Assembly: GCA_026724425.1 (NCBI GenBank)
Contig: JAIUCV010000011.1
Span: 5,601,501 to 5,665,500, forward strand
Length of the DNA stretch: 64,000 bases
Origin: Erythrophleum ivorense
Taxonomy: Eukaryota > Streptophyta > Magnoliopsida > Fabales > Fabaceae
Direction of reading: 5' to 3'
The position numbers were made by a program, and so were the translations under genes. Shown piece after piece: positions 49,713 to 61,279 of the stretch. Under the pieces are notes generated by a model, which ran no database searches, was not told the DNA's origin, and was given only the letters and a program-made list of their open reading frames with translations. How positions within the stretch are numbered: the first letter of the stretch is position 1; each line of letters opens with the position of its first letter.

Positions 49713-52697
49713 CAAGGTTTTGCCAGAGCCTTCTCTCTATTCCAAAAGAAATAATGTTGACAGAACAGAACAAAAGAAAGAAAAGATGAACCAAGGAAGG
49801 TTGGATAATCAGCCAGTGTTATTAATATTGTCAAAAAAATACAACAGATAAAAAAGCACATAAGGTTCGGATCAGGCGATTCATGTCTACGTAAGCTTCA
49901 TCAAGAAGGGGGAAAAGAATTGTTCACATCTTTTGCCGGAAAATAAGACGACGGAAAAACCAGAGGAGATGAGAAATCTGAAATGAAATGATTAGGAGAG
50001 AAGATGCTTAGAATTAGGAAAAGGGATAAAGAAGAAATTGTGTAGCCAAATATGAACGCGAAAGAAGGGACTTCTTGGCACAACGGGGTGCACGCGTCGT
50101 TTGTTAGGCGGGAGGAAAATGAAAATAGCGTGACAGACGCGTTACACTACTCTAGGTTTATACAATTGGTTGACGGAAGAAACTTAATATAGTTTTTATA
50201 TAGAGTAAATTATTTTTATTTGAATTTTGTTAAAATTATATAAATTTTTTAATTTTTAAATATATATATAGATTTTGTTAAAATGACAAGTTTTTTTACT
50301 CTTTACTTTAATTTCACATTCTTTACTAAAATACATTCTACTAACTTAAATAAATAATTTTTTAAATTAAAAAAAATTTTAAATGAAAAATATTTTGGTT
50401 AAAAAATTTAAAATTAGATTAAAATATATAATATTTTCTTATTTCAAAGGAGTTTATGTATATTTTAAAATTAAATAAAAATTTATATAATTTCCATAAA
50501 ATTTAACTTTATAATTTATTCTTTTTATATATTTGACTTACTATTAAATTTCCTAATTAAAATAAGGCAACAGAGTGTATGCTTTTCATTTTTTGGTTTT
50601 TGGTTTTTGGTTTTTGTAATTGGAAGTAACTTTGCGTGTTGTTGTGGCGGTGTTTTAGTTCCCCACAGAGTTCTCCCTCTTTCTATACCTGTTTGTTGTG
50701 TGTTTTGAAATGATCTTCTGGATCTTTCTTTTTCGCTGTTATTTCGCAACACGTAACCAAAAGAGAAATATTACTTTGTTATTTAATTTTTAAATAAAAC
50801 TTAACTGGAAAAAATATTGTGGTAATTACTTAAAATTAATTAACAATTGAATTGACAATTTTTTTTCCGATTACTATATATGTGCTATATATTTTTGTTT
50901 ATTGCAATTAGATAATTTTCAAAACAATTGATACGTACGCATAATATCTAATTAATCAATTTTGTTACTAAAACTAATACACACACACTCTTACTCCTTA
51001 GAGTAATATCATTTTTGTTTATCTGTTGTAGGCTTGGCAAGCTGTATGCAAAGGATATGAAAGTGAGAAAGCAGTACGTATTTTGGTAGGTTCTTGGTTT
51101 GTTTAGTTGAATGATGTAAAAAAATATATAAAAAGTAGATAAATAACTTTTGTACCTTTATTTAAAAAAATTGTTACTAAATAATAATTATAAAAATAGA
51201 ATAAATATTACATATAATTTTTTAAAAATTATGTTATTCTTGCGACAAATTAAATAGAGCCCTGGTTAGTTTGGCGTGAGGCAAGGGCTCTGTCGCCAAT
51301 CTCTCTATAAAATTTGGATAAAACAATAATGATTGCTAATTATGGAGAAGAAGGTCTAGAAAGCAAAAGAATGGCCCCCGCCTGTTTCCTTTGTGCATGG
51401 ATCCTCAATCGAAGAGGATTCGTACTGTATTAAGTTATCTTTAATAATTCATAAAAAAAAAAAAAAAAACTGCCATAGTAATATAGGTAGATGTTGTTTC
51501 TTCTACTAACTCCTGATTATTATTTGCATTTAACATTTTCTCTGAAGATGTTGTCTATACGTACAAATGGCAACTGTGGTATGTCTCTGTACTTTTGGAC
51601 TTGGTGTCATACAAGTAAATATTTGCACTAGGATACTCCAGTTGATAAAAGTGGAATAGAAATATAGGCGGTGTAAAAAATTTAGATCTTTCAATGTATT
51701 AAAAAAAATACATATTTATTATAAGATATAAAATTTAACCAAAGATTGAACTCTTAATTGTGATGAGCTTTGATATAATTTAAAAAAATCACTTTATTTA
51801 AAAATTTAAGTTATTATATAAAACATATATATTGTTTTTATTTAATTATATAGTTTTTAACAAATTAAAGAAAGGATTTTAAGATTTTCATTTCCTATTT
51901 CTTATAATTTTTTCTTACTTTTATGTCTTAATGAGAAATAAATTTCTTTCTTTGTTGTTTTTGAAACATAAAAATGCTCATAATTATATTGAAATTTGTA
52001 TAGAAATAAAAAATGTATGGATTTAAAATTAAATAATCTCAAATTTAATTATAAGGATGATGCTATTATTTATTAGATGAAAATGTTGCGGTTTTGGGGG
52101 GTCATAAGGGCTCATATAATGTTGGTGCTTTTACAGTATAACAGATGTTGTTGTGATTTAAATAAAATTTTATAAAAAATATATAGTAAAAAAAGAAATA
52201 ATTTGTATTTGACAAAATCATTTGATAAGTATTTTTATTAATATTATTGTATTTAGTAAATCTTTTAAAAGAATAATTTTTATTATCAAATTATTTATAA
52301 GAGAGTGTATTTAAGAAGGTAAAAATGTTTGAAATAATTATGATAATTAATGCTTTCGAGTTATGATACTGTCTTAATAAAATAATTATTTTGCTTCTAC
52401 TTTAAATGAAAATTTCCAATTTTCCACAATTAAAAAAAATTGTTTCTTTTATTACCAAGAAGTGCTTACTCCTTCTTTTTTTTATAAATAAAAAAACTAC
52501 CAAACACTCTAATATTTCTAAATAAATAGTTGTGGGAAAAATAAGAACGTTTTTGCCTCGAGAAGCTTGGCTAAACAGAGTGGGATTCAATATGGTAGGT
52601 ATTATTATTGATGATTGTATATGGATTAAGTATTCACTATCTTGTGTGATCAATGCCCTCCTTGCTAATTGAGATTAATAATATTCACCAGATATTT

Positions 52698-52729
<32 letters not shown>

Positions 52730-55404
52730 AGCATGTATCAAATAGAGTGAAGAGACATATTGATAATCTAAAGCTACAGTATGTCTTAATTTCGTCTACA
52801 AATTTTAACATCTTATTTCAATCCCTTAAATAATACTTTTTTAAAAAAATTTGTTTTCACATTAAGCCCCATTAGTAATATAGGCAACATATAATGAGTA
52901 TATGATGTGATGTGATCATTAAGCGTTCACTTGACTTGAATCATGGCATAAAATGATGTATTTTATAATTATTCAACCATTTAATACGACATTTCATCAT
53001 CAAATAAACACTTAATAGTAATATCATTCAACCTTAATAGTAATATCATTCAACTTTGTTAACTATTTATTAATAAAGTTAATGCAAAAACCATATTAAA
53101 TGTAAAATAATTTTAGATAATTAAAACAAATTGTTAAAACCTTGATATATTAAATGAAGATATAATTTATTTTTTTTAAAATTAAAATATTTTTGTAAAT
53201 AAAATTATTATGTAGACCTTCATAACTTTCAAAGAATAACTCTATAAAATCTCTTCTCATATGCAACCATATATATTGTATAACTTTTAAAAGATTTATG
53301 TTGTATAATTATATATATTAATTTATGTTATTATAATTTATAAGTCAATTCTTATAGCTAAAGACATATAAATATAGATTATATAACAAGCATGAAACAT
53401 TTAAGAAATAGTATTATTTTATTCTTTCTCATCTCAATTTTTTTATTCTTATTATATTTTGCATATTTCGAGCAGTTTTATAATAAATATCAATTAATTT
53501 TAAAAATTAGTAACTTAAAATATAATTATATAAACTATGAAGCAATTCTTGGCGAGAAAGCTTTTGACAAAGGAGAAAATTGTGATGCCACATGAATGAA
53601 TGGATTAGGATTAGTTGCATGTGAAACAAATAACGTGCGTTGGTATATTGATGCTTCTATGATGTTTATGAGGTGTGCATTTCGTGATGCATATGTATCA
53701 GGGGATGAATTTGCAAGGTGGAGTTAAGAGGACCCACGGAATATGCCCCTTCAGCACAGCGAATCTGGCATCGTTATCCATACCACGTCATTAGCCACTG
53801 TCATATGTGGAGCATTCGACACGTGTATTACCGGCTCAGGTGCCGTCTTAAGTCATGATCCACTATCTGGCTTGTGTCTATTATTGGATTTTACGTAAAA
53901 CTAGAAGGTGTAGCACAGGTCCCAATATCAGGTCCAATGTAAAAAAATTTAAATTTAAAAAATAAATCAGAAAAATTTTTTTAAAAAAAATTACACGCAA
54001 CCTGAAAAAAAATTTGGTTACTGATTCAAAACCGATAAAAAATACCAACTTCCCTACACAATTTATAAATATATAGATCATTAAGAATAAAAATAAAAAA
54101 ATATTTCGTGTAAATAAAAAATAATTTTTATATTTTTATTTTAAAAAATTAAGAAAAATGGATATTATTATTAAAAAATAATTTTATAAACATCATAAAC
54201 ATAACGCAAAATTTTAAAAAAGAAATCCCTTTCGCTTTCAAATGGCGGGCTCACCTCATTTTTCTTTTTGCTCCATTTAGGCATATGCTTTTCCGATCGT
54301 TAGAAATTAATACCTGATAAATAATATTTTGATTCCTAAATTAGATGTGATATATACAAAGGAACCCGCTTGATTAGTAAAAAGAATCAGTACTTTTCTT
54401 TAATCATTTAGATTTAATTTTTTAAGCAATACTTTAATATTAAAAACTTTAAATGCATCAAACTCACGTAAGAGAATATATCTTTAAAGTTATCCGGAGT
54501 TAAAATAATTGAAACAATATTTGAAAGTGTTTTAATCATAATAAGGAAAAATGTCACATAAAAAATATTAAAAATATACTCAAGTGTGTGTATAACTATA
54601 TATAAATTCGTAATTATAACATATTCAATACAAAATATTTGAATTTTCGTATAAAATTTAGAAATAAATAAAATATAAATGAACTTTGAACATTTTTTAA
54701 GTTAAAATTATGCCATTGAAAGATTTGCTAGATGAGGCAAAACCAGTGTGGGGAAATGCGCATTTAAGGACTTTTGGGATGAGACTCAGATTGGGTAGAC
54801 TTACAAGAACATCTTTGATAGTAATAAAGAGGGGAACCAAAAAAACTTTATTTCAACGGAGGGTCTTTCAAAGCATAAGCAAATCAACCGAAAAAGTCTA
54901 TCCCCTGCTCCATGGAGTGGCTGGCTGATGGGGATTTTGGAAATGAAAATAAGACCTTAAGATGGTTGACTCATTCAAGCACTAGAGATAGAGATCAAAT
55001 AATCAAATTGCTTAAATGGTAGGGTCACAAAGCTAAATGCCAGACAGCTCGCACTAAAATTTTACCTAAAAAAAATAAGTCATCCCTCATTATGGACATC
55101 CTTGATGATGAGATGACATTTTTGTCAATTTCATCACCTACCACATCTAGTCAGTGCCACTGGCAGCATAATAAAAGATACAGTGGATCAAACAAATTCT
55201 AGCAACAACATATCAATTATACCGGCACCACCATCCCCCTTACCCTTTGCCCCTGCCAAGAAATCACTTCTCTGCCTTCCCCTTTGTACCCTCCTTTCTC
55301 CTACCAAAAAACCGATAAACATATCAACTACACTTGAGAGGCAATATTCGGAACCTTCTCGAACACCTAAATTGGGATGTCCTAGAATGTAGATGTCTCT
55401 TATT
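49713..55404. other. Intergenic AT-rich region
   Basis: The first few hundred bases should hold the promoter of the small minus-strand gene, and the last few hundred the OEP61 3' untranslated region. No gene can be supported. A MITE-like segment at about 51090-51265 resembles the 17764/20149 type. A run of (AT)n lies at 52703-52729. Two tandem 22-base units, CTTAATAGTAATATCATTCA, start at 53011 and 53033. A GC-richer, ORF-like stretch at 54710-55390 is unassigned. Confidence 0.6.
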
Positions 55405-58400
55405 CTAGCCACCAATGAAGCCCAGCCGGTGAAGAATTGCGGCCAAAATGAGCATGACTATTGCCAATATCATACCGGGTTTCCCTAGCAGCCAGTTCTT
55501 CGTCTTTTTTGCACCTTCGACTCCTCTTTGAATCCGGTCAGCCCATCGCATCTGCAACAACATAGTGAAAGGATTTATCTTGGTAATATTGAGAAGGAAG
55601 GATGCAAACCTATAAGGTAGGGGCAATTAAAAAGGAGCTGTGTGTTAATGTCTAACATGTGTTCAGACAAGCGTAGGAAAAATTAAAAAGGAGCTGTGTG
55701 TTGGTGTCTAACATGTCAGAACCTCGTTGCGACATTTTAGATTGAACATTACAACCAAAACCCATAGAACAAGTACTAACGAAGCCACAGTGGGGCAGTG
55801 AAGTTACGAACATTTAGACAGCCACCCTCAGCTCAGCTGGATCAGCTACGCTACCTTCTAGTTTGCTGTTTTAAGGGACAGAACAACCTTGATTGTAAAA
55901 TTAACCATGAATTAACTGGCACCCCTATATTTTGCAAGCTCAAATAATGTTAGATGATTATTGCTCATCTCATCATAAGGTAACTGGTAACTTTTGATAA
56001 AATGTTTTTGCTTTTTGTTTTAGTATTGTCGCCTCCATCTTAGCTTACTCATCTCCACAACATAATTTTATAAATGGATACAATATAAAGAAGCTAAAGT
56101 AGACTTTGGAAAAGAAAGTACCATTTTATCCAAGGCCTGCGGTGACAAGGATGACATGGCTTCTTGAGCTTTTGCTGCCTCTTCTTTTGAAAGCTTGAAA
56201 CCAAATTGTTCACCCATGTTTGCCATCATTTCTGGGCTCATATTTTTAATCATTGATGTGAACATCTGCCAAAACAATATGGCAACTAAAAATTAAGAGG
56301 AATGGATATATAATTGGAGCCAAGTAAATACTTAACACAGAAATGGAAACGAAATATAAAATTTATCCCCCATCTGTATTATTTGACAACAAAAGACACA
56401 AACTGATGAGTAAAGAAGTAAGCCTCAGGCTAAGGAAGATAAAGGCTAACGTAAGACACATTTAAGCAATAAAGTGCATGCATACTTGATCAAATTGATT
56501 CATTATGACATATGAGAAGTAAAGAATTCAAGGAAAACAAGTCAACTGCATTGTATCTATTCCATGTAATGTGAACAGGAAAAACATTTCGTTCATACCT
56601 GCCGCGTAGCTGGATCTTTCATCTGGTTTCTCATCTGTTCTTGCAAATCAGTGCTTGAGGATGGGAAGTTTGACTGAGAAGCATTTCTCATATTTAAAAA
56701 TGAATCGCCAGAAGAACTTGATTCCCCATGAGCATTACTTCCACCAGCACTCGAGGAAGGGATGTTTGACTGAGAAGCATTTCTCATATTCCTGTCTACA
56801 GCTGCAGATGCGGGAATGGATGCTTTCCCAGTCAATGAGGATGCCATTTCAAACATCTTCTGAAGATCCTCTGGTGGCATTTTACTTATCATATCAGAAG
56901 CTGTTTTAAACATGTCAGGAGTCACATTGGGAGGAATTGATCCAGGGTTGAAAGTAGAATCAGGGGAATCTCTTAAAAATGGGTTGTCCCCCTGAAATGA
57001 AGAAGCCATGCCAAGCATTTTTTTAAGTTCATCTGGTGACATCTTGCTGATCATATTTGAGGCAGCTCTAATCATATCAGGAGACACATCTCTGGATTGT
57101 CCAGCATTCAAAGAAGCCAGAGTGGCAGGGTCGGCATTTGAAATGAAATTTTGGAATGATCTAGAAAATATAAAAATAAAAAGTAAAATTATTTCATAAA
57201 CGCCAATAATAGAATTAAAAATAAAGAGGATGGGGGAAGAGGGGGAATTGATGAATACTTCATGTCAGGATAGTGGGGAAATCTTGGATAATCAGAAAAT
57301 ATCAGATACCAAAATATAAGAGGTAAGCACACATGCCCAAATTTTCCTCTTACAAGTCAACTCCAACCACAATCATGAACCTGAGGTTGGGCCTAGAAGA
57401 AATCGCTAGAAGAGAAAAGGACACCAATAGGTCTCATAGACAATCCGTTACAAGTTGCACTGAAAGGTAAGGTTTCAGGAATTCCCAACGGTTCATACCA
57501 AGAAAGAGTACTGGAAAACCAAACGTAGCTTCAAAATCTAACCAAAGTTTCACAATGCATCAAAATTCAAACACCTAACCCACCCTATCTGCCGGAAAGA
57601 TTGACTCCATAAGGCAGCAAATTACTTATTGAATTGATTCTTCTCCATATAAATTGGGGCTAGCTCATAGGTTGTGAAGAATATATATCAGGATAGTAGG
57701 GTTCATCATATATCAGTTCGACAATAACTTATGAAACATCTACACCTCTGTTAACCAAAATGAAGACTTGACATTTAAAACAAAGGGCTCACTACCTTTC
57801 ACAAAAATGCTGACTTACCTGATAGCCTCTGGGTCATTTTTCAATGTATCTGAACCCTCCATATTTGTTTTCAAATTTCCATCGCTGACTGTACTGCCAC
57901 TCTCAGAAGAGTCATTGAATTTTTTTGGTTGAGCCACTGTTTGTTCCACAAATGAGCTTCCAGAGTTTCCAGAAGGTACACTCTCAACTTCTTCAGTTAT
58001 TTCTTCAATTACTAATCCTAAAAACATAAAACACAATAAAATTAAATCTTTCATCCATTAAAACCTTAAAGTTACTAAAAGGGAAGAAATACATTTTGGT
58101 TGAGAGGGGAAGAGGAGGCGGGGAGGGGGAAGGGGGGAAGAACATACTTCTAGGTGCATGCTCACCACCTTCCTTTGCCAACATTTCCTTGGTCTCCCTG
58201 ATATAAACATTCAATGTAATAAAACAGCTAGTCAAATTCATCCCAATCCTTTTTTTTTCCTTTACCAAATAGAAAATGGTGTTCAAAACTTTAAATCCAC
58301 ATCTAGTTTCTTATTATTTTAGAGGAGGAATGGCACAAGAAAATCAACTTATTTCCCATAAAACATTCCTTTATCTGATGGGCTGTATAACCAACTGTAA

Positions 58401-61279
58401 GAGGCTCAGTGACAGAAAACAAAATTGTAAACGCATCGCATATATATTTTAGTTAGCAGACCATCCTGTTACTTATATTGTAGTTATAGGAAGATCTAAT
58501 GAAAATCACTTATATCCACAGGCTCATCAAACACAAAGGCTATAAATTTATAAATAGCAGTATGTATCATATGTGTGGACGAAGAACAATTTTATTAGAA
58601 GACAGGTGCATGTATGTGGAAGAGAGCAGCGTTAAACCTTAAAAGCTCTGCAACTGTATCATCATCAGGGCAAACTTCAGATGCCATGCTCAAATCATTA
58701 ATAGCATCCTAACAGAAGCAAGAATGACATTAAATAAAATCGGTAGAAAGACAATAGCAGTCTAAACGCCAGAATCTTAATATAAGGGGCAGAAGCACAC
58801 CTTCAGTAGACCTAGTTCCTTATATGCTTGACCTCTTCGATAAAGAGCTTTAAGATTCTTTGCATCATATGCCAAAACCTACAGTAGTAAGCAGCTAAGC
58901 ACATTAATGCATTGCTAGGATAAAATAGCCAATTAAAAACAACTAATTATAATAAGAATGATAATGAAAATATAAGGCAGTACACTCTTTGTCATGCTAC
59001 ATATGCAACACAAAAGGGGGAAAAATTCTTACATATTATAATTACAATGTAAGTTCCTTTCCTATCATTTTTTATCATCTTGCTGATTACAATCCCCACA
59101 ACACTGCTACTTAAATATTACACCTGATTATTGAAATTACAGTTAACAATGTAACATCATATTTTGCAATGATAAAAGAATAAACATTATAGATACCTCA
59201 GAACCTTCTTTTACGCATTCATCATACTGCCTTGTCTTCAAGTAACAAGACATCAAGTTCAGTGAGCATGCCAAAAGAAGCTTTCTACTTTGGGAAGATG
59301 GAATTTTTTTAATGTTTTGCTTGGCCTACAACAGAAATTGAAAACAAGATATCAGACCTTTAAAACTGATTAACAGATGCATTCCATGAGGGATCTCATA
59401 ACACATATCATCAACAGAAAGAAAGGGGGAGAAAAAAAAGGGGGGTTGAGAGACGAGGGAGATGATTAAACAATCACAAAAGAGCACTTACAAGAAAATA
59501 CTTCTGCATCGCATCATGGAATCTTCCCTGACGGTGAAGTTCATTCCCCTGCAAATTTTGATTTTAGTCCATAAAGGCACATAGTTCATGGCGTCAAGCC
59601 AACATGTTTTACAAGAACTGAGAAACCATAACCAGTGTAACTGATGGAGTGCCATTTCCTACCTTATGTAATAATGCAACTAGATTTTCTGACCAGAAAA
59701 TACTATGAGACTAAACTAGTATCAAATATAATTTTACTTACAACACTTTCTTAGAGCCAAAAAAATTGTGGATCAGAATTTTCCCCAGGTGTTAATATAT
59801 AATTTTTCAGTAGAAAATTTGGCCTTCAGAAACTAACATATGATTGTAATATTTTTCCATTGAGAAGATTGGATTTTAATTTTTGGAACTTAGTCCAGGC
59901 TTTCGGTCTGTCTTTCTCTTTCAACTTGGATTAATCTCAAGTAACACGTATTTCGTCACTTTAAAAATAGGTCTCTGGCCGTTGGTTAATGCTTTACAAA
60001 GATAATACTAACTAAAGTTCTTGCTAAAGACTAATACTGCAGACCTGCTTCTTCAACATCTCAGCTGCGTTTATTTCATATTTGATCTGGGCATCAGCAT
60101 GGGCACGCATAGATGCGATTTCTTCAGGTGTTGCATTTACCATCTTTTCACCAATCTCAGCCATCTGTTCAGGACGAGTATGCTTTAATTGCTCTGCAGC
60201 AAGTTTGAAGTCTTCAGGCCTCATATTCTTCATGCTTTCTGAGGCCATCTTCATTAACTCTGGATTAGACATCATCTGAAATTCCATTTTTACATGGTGA
60301 ACATAAAAATCATAGGATGAACCACAATTAGAATTAAACCATTTTAAGAAAAAGCCCCGGTCCTAAATACTAAGCATCAAGTTCAAGAAGACAGCAACTC
60401 AAAGTATAGAGATACTTTGAGCAAATAAAATCCAGCAAACAATAGATGGAATGCTCGAAGGCTCTAGTCTCTGAAATTTTTTATAACAACTTAAAGTTCA
60501 ATTAGCATTCTGATTCCGCTATTCTGTAAAAGCAATCAAGAAGGAGATCTTTAAATTTCATCAACAACAGGAGGTTGAATAATACTTACTATGCATGACT
60601 CAATTTCTGACAAACCCTCTTGAAAGACTGAAGAAGTAGTGTGTTGCTATCAATGCCAAATTTTCTCATTTTGAAATTTGGGTTAAATTGAAAATAACAC
60701 ATTTCGTTTTCCACCTCAAGATAAAATCTGTCATTAATTCAAGTTTTAAATATGGATATTTTAAGGTCAAGCGACTCAAGGCAAACACCTGTTCTTTCTA
60801 ACGTTCAAAATTAAAAGTACACAAGACATGACCACTTCAGACAGGCTTAAGATAATAAACAAACTAAAATTCTATATTCATTCTTTAGCCACATAACGTA
60901 CGCATCTTTACATCTAAGAAATTGTAACAAATCCTCCTTACGAGCAACTCCTATGCTTCTTCTATGTCATTAATAACTAAATGTTATATCTTTTCCCTTT
61001 TTCCAAAAGGGGATATTACTAAGCTCAATCGATTCCCCATCCAAAAGCATCAAATTGACAATGGATCGCTCTCATTTAGAATTCATGACTCAAACAAAAT
61101 GGGATGAAATTACATTTACAGCTATGGAAATTGCAGAAAGACAACTACTAAAAACCCAAAATCAACGTAGGAAAGGAGATGACCTGCTGTTGGATCCGAG
61201 CCAACTCGGCGGGTGACATGCGACTCATCTGCTCCTGAGCAATTCTGATCAACTCTGGATCCATCATACTGTTATACAT
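55405..61279 (-). CDS. OEP61: Outer envelope protein OEP61 / TPR7, Hsp70-docking co-chaperone
   Basis: A tail-anchored TPR protein reported in Arabidopsis at the chloroplast outer envelope (OEP61) and the ER (TPR7). It docks Hsp70-bound precursor proteins. Eleven exons join in phase to 587 aa: 61184-61279, 60045-60275, 59492-59548, 59197-59325, 58801-58878, 58638-58708, 58148-58197, 57819-58017, 56599-57160, 56122-56265, 55405-55551. The N-terminus is a Met-rich helical region (MMDPELIRIAQEQMSRMSP). TPR units span about 108-220 with LACSLNLMSCYLK and ALYRRGQAY, the latter fitting the carboxylate clamp that grips the Hsp70 C-terminus. A variable acidic linker follows, then repeated ISKMSPDELKKM-type blocks as in STI1-like regions. 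The C-terminal anchor is MILAIVMLILAAILHRLGF, about 567-585. An in-frame partial duplication lies in exon 9. It matches At5g21990, next to RHF2A. Confidence 0.96.

Noticed and set aside
54710..55390. Extra exons or a separate gene 3' of OEP61
   Set aside because: OEP61 has a complete C-terminal anchor and stop at 55405, and the frames here are short, unlinked and not conserved-looking; more likely 3' untranslated or spacer sequence.
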